A stretch of 64,000 nt of DNA from Candidatus Babeliales bacterium (GCA_018061805.1 JAGOTL010000002.1:22327-86326); one strand, 5' to 3'; numbered from the stretch's first letter, positions 18,449 to 29,489 are shown. A program made the numbers and translations. The notes: a model not told the origin generated them from the letters alone.

Positions 18449-20704
18449 CTATTGCGTTACAATGTATTTACAGGTATCTGCAGGGCAGATGAGTGTAACT
18501 TTACCTGTTTTGTCTGTTTTTTTGAGCATGTATTTTGTTTGCTGACACTGTGGGCAAGTGTTTTGATCAATGTCAGAAAATATTGAAAAAGTACATTTTG
18601 GGTAATTTTGGCATCCCCAGAATGTGCCGCCTTTCCATTTTCGCTCTACAATGTTGCCTTGGCAGGTAGGGCATGCAAAGTTAGCCGTTTTTTGTTTGAT
18701 AAATTTGCATTCTGGATATCCAGAGCATGCGATAAATTCACCGTAACGACCTTGCATTTTGCGCATCGGCTTACTGCATTTTTCACATTTTTCATCGAGT
18801 AATGCTTGTTCAGCTTCTGTTTTTTCAATAATTTGTACCGTGCCATCATCTTTACGTTCAAACTTGCTGGTAAAGGTACATTTTGGAAAACCGCTGCATC
18901 CTAGAAAACTACCATTTTTTCCGATGCGAATCACTAAAGGTTTTTCATTGCACGCAGGACAAGTGATGGTGGTTACTTCTAATGTTTTGTTTGATCCTGT
19001 GTTAGTTTGTCCTTTAAAGTTTTGTAAATCTTTTTCAAAAGAGTTCCAAAAATCAAACAACAATGTATCTCGATCAAGCTCTGCTTGTGCAATTTTATCT
19101 AAATCTTGTTCCATATGAGCTGTGAACTTTGGATCCATAATCTTAGGAAAATACTCGTTGAGCATTTGTGTCACTTTCATACCCAGATCAGTTGGCATGA
19201 ATCTTTTTTTATCCAGTGTCACGTAGTTTCGGTGTTGTATGGTGCTTAAAATAGTTGCATAGGTACTTGGACGTCCAATGCCTTGTTTTTCAAGCTCTTT
19301 AACCAGCGTTGCTTCAGAGTATCGAGCTGGTGGTTGCGTGAAATGTTGCTTAGGAGTTGTTTTTTCTGCCTTTAAAGGATCATGTTGTTGTAAGCCTGTA
19401 GGCAACTTTACCGTTTTTTCATCATCTTCATCTTCGGTTTGATATGCTTTTAAAAAGCCATCAAATAAAAGAGTAGATCCTGTTGCTTTAAATGTATATT
19501 GATCAGCTTTGACCACTACTTGGCGTTGTGCATAGATTGCAGGTTTCATTTGTGATGCAACAGCACGTGACCAAATGAGTCCGTATAATTTATAAATTTC
19601 TGGCGATACGTATGATCTGATATCATCAGGTTTAAGATCCATATCAATAGGTCTGATTGCTTCGTGAGCATCTTGAGCAGATTCTTTTTTGCTGTACATA
19701 TTTGGTTTTGCCGGTAAATAACTGGTACCCCATTCTTGTGTAATAAAATTACGTGCACCATCGATTGCCGTTTGTGATAATCGTGTAGAATCGGTTCTCA
19801 TATAGGTGATAAGTGCCACAGGGGATTTAGCATCTTGTAGTGGTACACCCTCATACATATTTTGAGCAATGGTCATTGTTTTTTTGACAGAAAAACCAAG
19901 TTTGTTTACTGCGGCTTGCTGTAATGTGCTGGTAATGAAAGGAGGCACAGGATTTTTGACGCGATCTTTATCAACAATGCTTTCAATGCTGTATGATTTT
20001 TTTGCAAGATCAGCAACTATTTTTTGTGTTGTTTCTTCATTTGGTAGTTCTGCTGTTTTATTGTTGATCAAGCTTAATGTTGCATTAAAGGTACCTTTTT
20101 CATGGATAAAGGTGCTTTCAATAGACCAATATTCTTCAACTTTAAATGCTCGAATTTCTTGTTCGCGGATACAAACAATTTTAAGCGCTACAGATTGTAC
20201 GCGTCCTGCTGATAGGCCTTTTGCTAGTTTGCGCCATAAAATAGGTGATACTTCGTAACCTACCCAACGATCAAGTACGCGTCGAGCTTGTTGAGCAGCT
20301 ACTTTAGGCATATCCACTTTAGCAGGATGATTGATGGCATTTAATATTGCAGATTTTGTGATTTCGTTAAACGTTATTCTGTGAATTTTATTTTCAGGTA
20401 CAAGTTTATTGATTTCTTGTTCAACGTGCCATGCAATGATTTCTCCTTCGCGGTCAGGATCTGGCGCTAAGAAAACATCATCGGCGTTTTTAGATGCTTT
20501 TACAATCTCTTGTATAATTTTGTCTTTATCTTTGATCGTAACATATTCAAGCTCAATAGTTTTGTCTTTCATGCTGATACCAAGGCCACTGCTTGGTAAA
20601 TCTTTGATGTGCCCAACGGTAGACATAACTTTGAAGTCAGAACCTAGAAATTTGGAGATAGTTTTTATTTTTCCAGGGGACTCTACAATGAGTAATTTTT
20701 TCAT
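18449..20704 (-). CDS. topA: DNA topoisomerase I
   Basis: Type IA topoisomerase that relaxes negative supercoils, 751 residues from the ATG at 20704. That start is chosen because MKKLLIVESPGKIKTI is the canonical TopA N-terminus; in-frame ATGs at 20761 and 20785 would add 19-27 unrelated residues. The Toprim motif DPDREGE is at 82-88. The active-site Tyr is in ALITYMRTDSTR near residue 300. Four C-terminal zinc-ribbon modules (CPAC, CEKC, CPTC, CPQC types) fill the last 170 residues. Single-copy housekeeping gene, transcribed alone. Confidence 0.95.
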   Translation of the reverse strand: MKKLLIVESPGKIKTISKFLGSDFKVMSTVGHIKDLPSSGLGISMKDKTIELEYVTIKDKDKIIQEIVKASKNADDVFLAPDPDREGEIIAWHVEQEINKLVPENKIHRITFNEITKSAILNAINHPAKVDMPKVAAQQARRVLDRWVGYEVSPILWRKLAKGLSAGRVQSVALKIVCIREQEIRAFKVEEYWSIESTFIHEKGTFNATLSLINNKTAELPNEETTQKIVADLAKKSYSIESIVDKDRVKNPVPPFITSTLQQAAVNKLGFSVKKTMTIAQNMYEGVPLQDAKSPVALITYMRTDSTRLSQTAIDGARNFITQEWGTSYLPAKPNMYSKKESAQDAHEAIRPIDMDLKPDDIRSYVSPEIYKLYGLIWSRAVASQMKPAIYAQRQVVVKADQYTFKATGSTLLFDGFLKAYQTEDEDDEKTVKLPTGLQQHDPLKAEKTTPKQHFTQPPARYSEATLVKELEKQGIGRPSTYATILSTIQHRNYVTLDKKRFMPTDLGMKVTQMLNEYFPKIMDPKFTAHMEQDLDKIAQAELDRDTLLFDFWNSFEKDLQNFKGQTNTGSNKTLEVTTITCPACNEKPLVIRIGKNGSFLGCSGFPKCTFTSKFERKDDGTVQIIEKTEAEQALLDEKCEKCSKPMRKMQGRYGEFIACSGYPECKFIKQKTANFACPTCQGNIVERKWKGGTFWGCQNYPKCTFSIFSDIDQNTCPQCQQTKYMLKKTDKTGKVTLICPADTCKYIVTQ

Positions 20705-20988
20705 AATTTGCTTAAAAAAGTTAGATAGTAAGGATAAAAACGATTGATTATGTGTATTCATAAAGCATTTCCAACTATAAGTCAAATTTTTACGCAGATG
20801 TTTTTAAAGCTATTGAGGCCTAAGAGCTCTGATATTGGGTATCCTTTTAACAGGAAAGATTGTTGATTGTTGCTGTAAGTCGAAATATTGTTAAAAATAT
20901 TATCCTAGAAGCAAAAAAGCCTTGTTTTTTACAGTTAATGTTTTGTACCATTAAAGTAAATGGAAGAGTAATTTTTATGGGGGTTACA

Positions 20989-21918
20989 GTGAGTTTAAAA
21001 AATATTAAATATCTGTTGTTAATTACGTTAATTACAGTATCTACGCAAAATGCTATGCAATCAGGTTTTTCGCAAAATGATCAGGATGAAGGGTTTGGAG
21101 CTTTTGAAGACAATGATCCAGATTCTATCCGCTTTGAAGGATATTTAGGTGATTGGAAAAATGAGTATGGTGAAAACGTCCCACATGTTGAAGGTGAGGA
21201 CCTTGCAAGATCTCAACGAGTATACCAAGCAGAAATAGATCGTTTAGAGTCAGAGTTAGCTGATTATAGTAGGCAAGATTTAGAAAATTTTGTTGGGATG
21301 CTTGACCGTAGTCCAGAAGCGGTACTGCTTGAAGATCAATCATATGATCATTATAGATGGTTACAAAACATTTTACGTGAGCAGTGTAACGACTTAGATG
21401 AATTAGACCAATCAGAAAAATTACAAGCATGTCAAATTGTTAGGCAATATGTAGATTTATTAGATATTAGAAAACATTTAAAAGATTTGAGTTGGTGGAC
21501 ATTACAAGAACAAATATTGCGTTATGCAGATACACCGCCATCGGATGAAGAACATATGGCAGGAAATGGGTTGCGTGGACTTGGCCAACGGTTGGATGTT
21601 GCGGCTGAAAGAGACGCAGCGTTAGCAGCATTAGGTTTAACATATGATGCTCGTTTGACAAACAAAAGCTTGATACAGCAACAAGCAGATATATTAAAAG
21701 GACAAATACGCGCTCGTTATTTAGCAGAGCGGAATCGATCTTTTACGGCCTTGTCTGAATTGGTTGGTAAAAAAAGAGATGAATATATACAGAATATGAT
21801 ACTGGGCAATCCTTACAATAAAGCATTGTGGGATCGTTTATATCAAGAAGAACAAGAAACTAAAAGTAATGTAGATCAAGCGGCGCAGATGTTGATTTCA
21901 AAATATTTTCCAAATTGA
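20989..21918 (+). CDS. Exported helical protein, array member 1
   Basis: About 309 residues with a signal peptide (SLKNIKYLLLITLITVSTQNA). The start is placed at GTG 20989, because GGGGGTTACAGTG is the counterpart of GGGGTTACGGTG before the next gene; an in-frame ATG at 20977 is the alternative. The mature protein is acidic and strongly helical (DRLESELADYSRQDLENF). A C-terminal module of about 80 residues (KGQIRARYLAERNRSFTAL) resembles the end of the next gene product (KSAIKAQYQARRNELFPQL). No known family. Probably a periplasmic or secreted host-interface protein. Confidence 0.65.
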   Translation: MSLKNIKYLLLITLITVSTQNAMQSGFSQNDQDEGFGAFEDNDPDSIRFEGYLGDWKNEYGENVPHVEGEDLARSQRVYQAEIDRLESELADYSRQDLENFVGMLDRSPEAVLLEDQSYDHYRWLQNILREQCNDLDELDQSEKLQACQIVRQYVDLLDIRKHLKDLSWWTLQEQILRYADTPPSDEEHMAGNGLRGLGQRLDVAAERDAALAALGLTYDARLTNKSLIQQQADILKGQIRARYLAERNRSFTALSELVGKKRDEYIQNMILGNPYNKALWDRLYQEEQETKSNVDQAAQMLISKYFPN

Positions 21919-21948
21919 TATATAGAAAGATAGCATGGGGTTACGGTG

Positions 21949-22725
21949 ATGTTAAAAAATAGTAAATATGCATTTTTGTTTGTAATGTTGATAGTTGTTA
22001 GTGCATCATGCGTTCAAGCACAAGGGCTTCAAGTTTCACCAGAAACGGTATTGAAAGCTTTAAAGAATCAAACACAACAGATATATACTCAACATCGAGA
22101 GCAAGTTTTGGAGTCGATGCAAAAGCTTCAAGATCAATTACAACGTTTAACGTTTGACAAAAATACCGGAAAGATGTCTGAGAGTCAGTATGCTGGTCAA
22201 GCTATAGAGCATCAATTAGATCGTCAGATACTATTGTCACAGTTAGAAAAATTAAGAGATGATAATTTAGAAAGATTGCAAGAAGCAGCAGATATGTTGT
22301 TGGCATCTGAATCTTCTGTTTCAGATCAGCAAAGAATTGACGCTTTAGCTTTACTGGGATTGTTAGATTCTTCAAGGGCGGTAGAAAGTCGCATGTCGCA
22401 AGAAAATGCACAACGTATGACTGAACAAGAAAAAGCAGCTTTAAGTTTACTTGAGTTAGAGCTGTATAATTTGAGTAGTGAGCTATTAATTAAACAAGCA
22501 GCTGCTCGAAAAAGTGCTATTAAGGCGCAGTATCAAGCTCGTCGTAATGAGTTGTTTCCTCAGCTTGCAGCTTTGAATTTGTTTGAACGTGAAAAAATGC
22601 TACAAGATCCAGATTTAGCTTGGATGAGAGATGCTTGGGACGCTTCGTTAAGAAAAGAAAAATTAGCTATCAGTGAAATTGATGCGGCAGTTGAAATAGT
22701 TCGACATACCTTATCTAATCGCTGA
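21949..22725 (+). CDS. Exported helical protein, array member 2
   Basis: About 258 residues starting at ATG 21949 (a GTG immediately upstream could also serve). Signal peptide MLKNSKYAFLFVMLIVVSASCVQA, cleaved near AQA/Q. The mature protein is almost entirely helical and Gln/Leu/Glu-rich, with coiled-coil character at residues 35-110. The C-terminal module matches that of array member 1. No catalytic motif is seen. It lies 30 bases after the previous gene and is likely co-transcribed. Confidence 0.65.
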   Translation: MLKNSKYAFLFVMLIVVSASCVQAQGLQVSPETVLKALKNQTQQIYTQHREQVLESMQKLQDQLQRLTFDKNTGKMSESQYAGQAIEHQLDRQILLSQLEKLRDDNLERLQEAADMLLASESSVSDQQRIDALALLGLLDSSRAVESRMSQENAQRMTEQEKAALSLLELELYNLSSELLIKQAAARKSAIKAQYQARRNELFPQLAALNLFEREKMLQDPDLAWMRDAWDASLRKEKLAISEIDAAVEIVRHTLSNR

Positions 22726-22775
22726 TGTATTAAATAAAAATTAAAAAATCAATAAAAAAATGGAGAAGTTTGGTT

Positions 22776-24503
22776 ATGGATTTTAGAAAATATCTAATAG
22801 TAGGACTCATGTGTACTTCATGGGGTTTTGCAAAGCTGCAGGCAGCAGAGGCAGCTTATGAGCCACGCGTTGTATTTGAAAATGAAGAAGAACCGGCTAC
22901 AGCAATAGATCCAGTTTGGCATACTGATTGGAAAGAAACATATTTGCAAGCATTACAACATGATCAATCTGCGTTTAGAACGCTTAAAAATGTAGATACT
23001 CGTGTCATGAATGAAAAATCTTTTCAAGATTTAAAAAAACGTGTTGATACAACAAAACAAGTTTTAATTAATAAAGCGAAATCAATAGGCCTTGATGAGC
23101 AAGATCCTGCTATTGTAGATATTGAAAATCAAGCAAGTGATAAAAAAAGCATGTTAGAGATTTTAAAACAACAAATGGTAGACGAAGTTAATCATTTTAA
23201 TGATCATTTTCCTATGAATCTAGAATTGCATACCCCCCAAGGAAAGCAAAAAGCACTTGCCCTTTTTGGGTTAAAATCAAATTACACCCAACAGCAGCTT
23301 GATCAAGCATATCAGAGTTTAAAAAATCGTCTTCATTTTAATACGAGCGCATTGTATTTTCGAGCTCAAGATGCATCAGAGCGCTCAAAAATAATTGAAT
23401 TAAATAAACAAAGATTAACATCAATAGATGGTATTTATGCTTATTTGACAGGAGATCTTGGTGATAGGCAGCCTGTAGGTTTATCTGCAAAGCAAGAACA
23501 GTCGTCTGTTAGGCAATCTGCTGAGCAACCGAAACAATTTGGTGTTGCAAAAACTTTAGATGAACAAAAAGAAGAATTGCCTAAAAAAGAAGATGTAAAA
23601 GTTGAACCGTTGCCTAAGGTTTATCAAGATCCGATTGCTCCTGTTGTAGCATCTGATATGCAACCAAAACAATCTGTTGTTGAAAAAGCATCAGGCGAAA
23701 AAAAAGAAGAATTGCCTAAAAAAGAAGATGTAAAATTTGAACCGCTGCCTAAGGTTTACCAAGATCCGGTTGCTCCTGTTGTGTCAGTTGCTCCAAAGAT
23801 GATTAAAAATCAATCTGATAGTTTGTGGAACGTTGATTTTGAATCAATACTGAAATTATATGATGATCAAGATATTTCTGTTTTTTGTAAAAAAATGTTG
23901 GAAATAGATCCTCAGTTTAATATGAATAACTATCTACCATCGTTTGATGGTATTATGGAGCGTTTAATAAATATAAAAAGAGATTTAGAAAAACAGGTAA
24001 TGATTAAAGCTCGTGAAAATGGTTTAAATGCTGAAGATGATGTGGTTAAAAGAGAGTTGAGTAACATTAATAAACAATATCAGTATCGTAGAGGATTTGT
24101 ATCCAGCATTAGATATCGTATAAGTAATTTAAATAGTGCGTTTAAAAATTTGCATAATGAGTTAGGCAAGGTACTTGGTGATGTTGATATGCAAAAAAAT
24201 TTAAATGCCGCGGTTACATTTTTTGAGTTCAAGAATCTTCATAGTGATTATGGAGAATCTAAAGATAGTGTACAAAATAGATTACGCGAAAAATATGAAC
24301 AAAGTAAAAAAATACTTAAAAACTATCAGGGATTAATAGAGGGTACGCCTACATATACCAACAAACAACGCGATGAGATTGTGAGCTTAATTAAAAGTGA
24401 TTTAGAGTTCTTGGATAAAATTTATAATAGAATCAAAGAAAATGTGACCAGTTTTGATTATCGACGTTCTTCTAGAATATATATGGGTGGCATACGATGG
24501 TAG
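22776..24503 (+). CDS. Exported helical protein with two tandem Pro/Lys repeats, array member 3
   Basis: A 575-residue exported protein. ATG 22776 is preferred over TTG 22770 because GGAG lies about 10 bases upstream and MDFRKY matches the leaders of members 4 and 5. After a signal peptide come a helical region, then residues about 152-225 with a J-domain-like pattern (ALALFGLKSNYTQQQLDQAY) but without HPD. A linker with two copies of KEELPKKEDVKxEPLPKVY follows, then a second helical half. Internal symmetry suggests a duplicated architecture. Function is unknown; adhesion or effector scaffolding are guesses. Confidence 0.65.
   Translation: MDFRKYLIVGLMCTSWGFAKLQAAEAAYEPRVVFENEEEPATAIDPVWHTDWKETYLQALQHDQSAFRTLKNVDTRVMNEKSFQDLKKRVDTTKQVLINKAKSIGLDEQDPAIVDIENQASDKKSMLEILKQQMVDEVNHFNDHFPMNLELHTPQGKQKALALFGLKSNYTQQQLDQAYQSLKNRLHFNTSALYFRAQDASERSKIIELNKQRLTSIDGIYAYLTGDLGDRQPVGLSAKQEQSSVRQSAEQPKQFGVAKTLDEQKEELPKKEDVKVEPLPKVYQDPIAPVVASDMQPKQSVVEKASGEKKEELPKKEDVKFEPLPKVYQDPVAPVVSVAPKMIKNQSDSLWNVDFESILKLYDDQDISVFCKKMLEIDPQFNMNNYLPSFDGIMERLINIKRDLEKQVMIKARENGLNAEDDVVKRELSNINKQYQYRRGFVSSIRYRISNLNSAFKNLHNELGKVLGDVDMQKNLNAAVTFFEFKNLHSDYGESKDSVQNRLREKYEQSKKILKNYQGLIEGTPTYTNKQRDEIVSLIKSDLEFLDKIYNRIKENVTSFDYRRSSRIYMGGIRW
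23571..23648 (+). repeat. 78-bp direct repeat, copy 1
   Basis: Encodes EELPKKEDVKVEPLPKVYQD plus IAPVV. The second copy lies 135 bp downstream (23706-23783) with only a few substitutions, mostly silent. It is in frame and forms a Pro/Lys/Glu-rich linker. Confidence 0.85.
23706..23783 (+). repeat. 78-bp direct repeat, copy 2
   Basis: Second in-frame copy of the linker repeat in the exported protein at 22776. It differs from copy 1 at only a few bases (for example V to F after DVK). The unit spacing is 45 codons. Confidence 0.85.
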
Positions 24504-24595
24504 ATTATTGCTTGAGCTGCTATGAGATACATTGAAAATACGTTTATTATACGTGTTTATAGTATTTAGATCTTATAAAATGGATAGGTTATATC

Positions 24596-25198
24596 ATGAA
24601 TTTTAAAAAGTATGTATTTTGTTTGTTATTTGTCAGTATGATTGCTATGGGTAGTACGAGGTATTATACACCTAATGAATTATCTCATAGGGTGTCATTA
24701 TTTAATACGTATACGCCTTCTGAATTAAATCGTCTGAAAATAAAATCACTATTACGTCAAATACCAGGCATTAAAATCACTCAAAAATTGTTAGATGATA
24801 TTGATGATCGTCAATCTTGGGTAGAGAGGTATATTCGTGAAAAAATACAAGATATGAATGACGATGTGTCACTTGAGCAACAAGAACGTGCAGTAAAAGC
24901 TGCTAGGCTTTTATTGATACATTTAACACATGGAGCACCGAGTTTTTTTTATGTCACTCCTTCAGAATTAGATACACTATTGGCAGAAGAGCAAAACGTT
25001 AGTCAACTACCAAAATTTAATAGACATAAGTTGGATAGTTTGAAAAACAATGAAAAGTTACAAGCGGCAATACAAGAATTAAATTTTCAGGATGAGCAAG
25101 ATAGATATAATTTTGCCGTGCAAGATGCTGAATTGGAAGCATTAGAACAGTCGTTGCGACCATCGCAATATGTTTATTATGATATAGCTACGCCCTAG
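24596..25198 (+). CDS. Exported helical protein, array member 4
   Basis: 200 residues opening with MNFKKYVFCLLFVSMIAMGS, a signal peptide nearly identical in its first six residues to that of array member 5. The mature part is helical and polar and contains the phrase YTPxEL twice (YTPNEL near residue 22, YTPSEL near 39) and VTPSEL near 122, hinting at short internal repeats. Shine-Dalgarno GGATAGG precedes the ATG. Unknown function, predicted periplasmic or secreted. Confidence 0.6.
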   Translation: MNFKKYVFCLLFVSMIAMGSTRYYTPNELSHRVSLFNTYTPSELNRLKIKSLLRQIPGIKITQKLLDDIDDRQSWVERYIREKIQDMNDDVSLEQQERAVKAARLLLIHLTHGAPSFFYVTPSELDTLLAEEQNVSQLPKFNRHKLDSLKNNEKLQAAIQELNFQDEQDRYNFAVQDAELEALEQSLRPSQYVYYDIATP

Positions 25199-25231
25199 AA
25201 TTACTCAAAGTTGGTTTATGAACATATATCT

Positions 25232-25259
25232 TTGACAAGATTGTATTTTCTTGTACAAA
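25232..25259 (+). promoter_or_regulatory. Candidate promoter for array member 5
   Basis: Consensus TTGACA (25232-25237), a 16-bp spacer and TACAAA (25254-25259), 82 bases before the ATG at 25341. It suggests the fifth gene has its own transcript. Confidence 0.5.
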
Positions 25260-25340
25260 AAAAGGCCCTGAAAGCTTGTTTTTTGGGTGTTTGTATTGAT
25301 AAGCTATATGTATGGTTACTGAAAATGGAGAGTTTTGATC

Positions 25341-26105
25341 ATGAATTTTAAAAAATATGTATTGTTAGTATTGTGTTGTGTAGCCTCTGCAGGAGTTATA
25401 CGTAGTTCTGCCAGTTTAAATAAATATGGTGAACGCGTTGTTCCTCTTTCTGCTTTGCAACAAGAAGATATGCAAGCTTTGTTATTAAATGATACATGGT
25501 TGAATGACGTACAAACAAATTTAGACCTTTATTTGCAGATGCTCGATATGCAACAACATATAAATTTGTTTCAAATTGGATTGAGTTATCGAAATTATAA
25601 AATGTTGAAAGACCAGTTGAATTATAAGCTTACTGAAAGTATTTATTGTCCTATATTTTATAAAAATAGTGATACTCAAGTAGCGCGGGACAAAGCAGAA
25701 AAAAAGATACAAGCCATACAAAAATTGTTGGATTATGTAACGTTGCTTGAATATCAAACTAAGGAACAAGATTTTGAACGACTTGAGCATCAACGATTAC
25801 TTAGAGACGTTAATGCTGTTGTGTTACGAGCGTATGCAAAACGAATTTTAGATGAAGTAGATGAGCAGTTGTTGCAAGCAATTATTAATAGAGAGCCTAC
25901 TATGCGAGATTATATCGTTGATATGATCGAAGATTTGGATGATGATTATAAAGAGTCTTTTGAAGAACAAATTAATGAAGCGCGCGATGGGTTATTATAT
26001 TATATGGATCATTCTGGATTTAACTTTAATATGTCGCCAGAATATTTAAGAGCTTTAACAGAAGAAACGGTTGATGATGTATCAGTTGAAGCACAACACG
26101 AATAA
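25341..26105 (+). CDS. Exported helical protein, array member 5
   Basis: A 254-residue protein opening MNFKKYVLLVLCCVASAGVI, a signal peptide. ATG 25341 is chosen for GGAG at 25327-25330 and for its match to array member 4; a TTG two codons earlier is possible. The mature region is acidic and helical (MLDMQQHINLFQIGL, IEDLDDDYKESFEEQ). No known domain. A terminator follows, closing the five-gene array. Confidence 0.6.
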   Translation: MNFKKYVLLVLCCVASAGVIRSSASLNKYGERVVPLSALQQEDMQALLLNDTWLNDVQTNLDLYLQMLDMQQHINLFQIGLSYRNYKMLKDQLNYKLTESIYCPIFYKNSDTQVARDKAEKKIQAIQKLLDYVTLLEYQTKEQDFERLEHQRLLRDVNAVVLRAYAKRILDEVDEQLLQAIINREPTMRDYIVDMIEDLDDDYKESFEEQINEARDGLLYYMDHSGFNFNMSPEYLRALTEETVDDVSVEAQHE

Positions 26106-26132
26106 TAAAATATTACAATATAGATTAAAGAG

Positions 26133-26160
26133 CGCTTGCTGAAAAAGTAAGCGTTTTTTT
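26133..26160 (+). terminator. Terminator of the exported-protein array
   Basis: Stem CGCTTGCT/AGTAAGCG (26133-26140, 26146-26153, one G-U pair) with a 5-base loop and seven T's. Confidence 0.85.
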
Positions 26161-26264
26161 ATGTTTGTACAGATCAAACATTTGCATACCCTTAATTTTT
26201 TTATATGTTGTGGTACGCTTTTGGCATAGATGAATATTGTGTTCATGATGTAAAAGGGATGTAC

Positions 26265-27272
26265 ATGTCATTATTATTTCATTTTGCACACGTGCAATAT
26301 ATGCTTGTGGCTCTTTTTATACTCTGTTGTTTGAGTGTCTATCGATTTTTTTTCTATAAGCCTACGTTGTATCGTTATTCATTAACGTCTTATATTGTTT
26401 CAAAAAAGGGACAAGCATCATTGTTATGCACACAATTTTTTTTCTGGATGCGTGTTGCTATTTTGTTCTTGCTAGCGCTACTTATAGGAAAGCCGCAGTT
26501 TGTTGATTCTAAATCAAAAATATCTGTGGATGGAATTGATATTGTTTTAGCGCTTGATGTATCAGGTAGCATGGTGTTGTTTGATGATTTACAAGATCGT
26601 CGTTCACGTCTTGATGTTGCCAAAGAAGAAGCGTTACGTTTTGTAGATAAACGTAAGAATGATGGAATAGCGCTTGTTATTTTTGGTCTTTATGCTTTAA
26701 GTCTTTGTCCTTTGACGATGGATAAAAATATTTTGAAATCGGTTATTTCTGAAGTGGTAATAAGGAAACCGAGTGATGATGATATAAGCCAAGGTACAAT
26801 GTTATCACAAGGTTTAATAACAGCATGTTGTCGGTTACAGAAATCGAAAGCTTCAAGCAAAGTAATTGTTTTGATGACTGATGGTGCCCCTTCTCCGGGT
26901 GATATAGCTCCTGATAATGCTTTAAAAATTGCACAGGAACTAGGCATTAAAGTATACACTATTGGTATTGGAAGTCAGCAAGGTGGTTTTGTATTAGACT
27001 CCTCAAGTGGTCGATTGCTTAGCTTTCAAACCCCTTTAAATACAGCTTTGCTTCAAAAGATTGCACAGCAAACAGGCGGTAAGTTTTTTGAAGCAAGTAA
27101 TCCAAAAGAATTAAGTAAAATTTATGATACTATTGATACACTTGAAAAGAGTACGATACAAACAGATCTGTATCATAAATATTATGATTATTTTATGCCA
27201 TTTGCATGGCTAGCTGTGTTGCTACTTATGATAGAATTGTGCATGGCAACATGGGTTTGGTTTATTTTGTAA
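26265..27272 (+). CDS. batA: BatA-like von Willebrand factor A membrane protein
   Basis: A 335-residue vWA protein held in the inner membrane by segments near residues 10-28, 60-75 and at the C-terminus. The metal-binding MIDAS motif is DVSGSM (98-103), with the later TDGAPSP supplying the distal Asp. ATG 26265 is chosen because AAAAGGG lies 6 bases upstream; in-frame ATGs at 26205 and 26259 are possible. It is the first gene of a batABCD-like operon. Bat proteins are linked to oxidative stress tolerance and envelope integrity in Bacteroides and Leptospira, but their mechanism is unknown. No MoxR or DUF58 partner appears here. Confidence 0.8.
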   Translation: MSLLFHFAHVQYMLVALFILCCLSVYRFFFYKPTLYRYSLTSYIVSKKGQASLLCTQFFFWMRVAILFLLALLIGKPQFVDSKSKISVDGIDIVLALDVSGSMVLFDDLQDRRSRLDVAKEEALRFVDKRKNDGIALVIFGLYALSLCPLTMDKNILKSVISEVVIRKPSDDDISQGTMLSQGLITACCRLQKSKASSKVIVLMTDGAPSPGDIAPDNALKIAQELGIKVYTIGIGSQQGGFVLDSSSGRLLSFQTPLNTALLQKIAQQTGGKFFEASNPKELSKIYDTIDTLEKSTIQTDLYHKYYDYFMPFAWLAVLLLMIELCMATWVWFIL

Positions 27273-27285
27273 TTCAGGGATTAAT

Positions 27286-28274
27286 ATGTGGTTTGGAATA
27301 CATTTTGCAAATAGTGCTGTAATTTATAAAATTGTCTGCATTGCGTTGATAGCAATAATTTTTTTGATCGTACGATGGTATAAGTCGGTGCGCCGTATGC
27401 AAGCTTTAAGCTCGGCACGATTGCGTACTGTTGTGTTTTTTAAATCAGGTTACATCTATCGAGCATTAAAATATATTTTGTATGCTCTTGGTGTTTGTAG
27501 TTTACTTATCATAATTTTACAACCTCAATGGGGAAAAAAAGAAGAATCGATACAGCAAGAAGGACGTGATGTTTTGATTGCTGTTGATATTTCACGAAGC
27601 ATGCTTTGCTCTGATCAAAAGCCAAATCGTTTAGAATTTGTAAAACAAAAAGTTCGTAAAATGTTAAGCAATTTATCATGTGAACGAGTAGGGCTTATTT
27701 TATTTGCAGGCGACTCTGTGGTGCAATGTCCTTTAACCATCGATTATAATGCGTTCTTTATGTTTTTGGATAACTTAGATGTGGAAACTGTAGCATCAGG
27801 TACGACAACGCTTGATGGTGCTGTGCAAAAAGCATTAAACATTTTTGAACAAATGCCAGAAAAAAAATCTAAAATTTTGTGTATTTTTACCGACGGTGAA
27901 GATTTTTCAACAAACCTTGCTCGTTTTAAAGATCAAGCAATTGCGCAAGGTCTTTCTATTTTTACTTTTGGTGTAGGTACAAAGCGTGGCGCACCAATTC
28001 CGATTGTAGATAATAAGGGTAAAAATAGAGGGTTTGAAAAAGATGATAAAGGTACCATCATTATGTCTAAGTTAAATGAAGGTATTTTAAAAAATTTATC
28101 AGAGCAAACCGGTGGTACGTACATACATTTAGAATCTGGAGATAAAGATATTGCGCAATTTATTCGTTTAGTTGAAAAATTTGAAAAAGATTCTATGGAA
28201 AATGTATCTATGCAGCAATATGTACAGCAATATTGGTATTTTGCAGTAGTTAGTTTTATATGTTTGGGGTTAGA

Positions 28275-28287
<13 letters not shown>
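27286..28287 (+). CDS. batB: BatB-like von Willebrand factor A membrane protein
   Basis: A 333-residue vWA protein with two N-terminal membrane segments (about 13-30 and 62-80) and one at the C-terminus. MIDAS is DISRSM (101-106), followed by PNRLEFVKQKVR, the typical BatB extension. TDGEDFS and the GVGTKRGAPIPI stretch complete the fold. It lies 13 bases after batA and overlaps batC by 13 bases. It probably pairs with BatA as a membrane scaffold for BatC and BatD. Confidence 0.82.

Positions 28288-29469
<1,182 letters not shown>

Positions 29470-29489
<20 letters not shown>

Noticed and set aside
20705..20785. Longer N-terminus for topA starting at 20785
   Set aside because: The added 27 residues are not part of the TopA family, whose members start at the MKKLLIVESP-like sequence at 20704.
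26211..26226. Sigma-54-like sequence TGGTACGCTTTTGGCA ahead of the bat operon
   Set aside because: The -12 box is TGGC rather than TTGC, and no activator-type gene or enhancer-like site is seen; likely chance.
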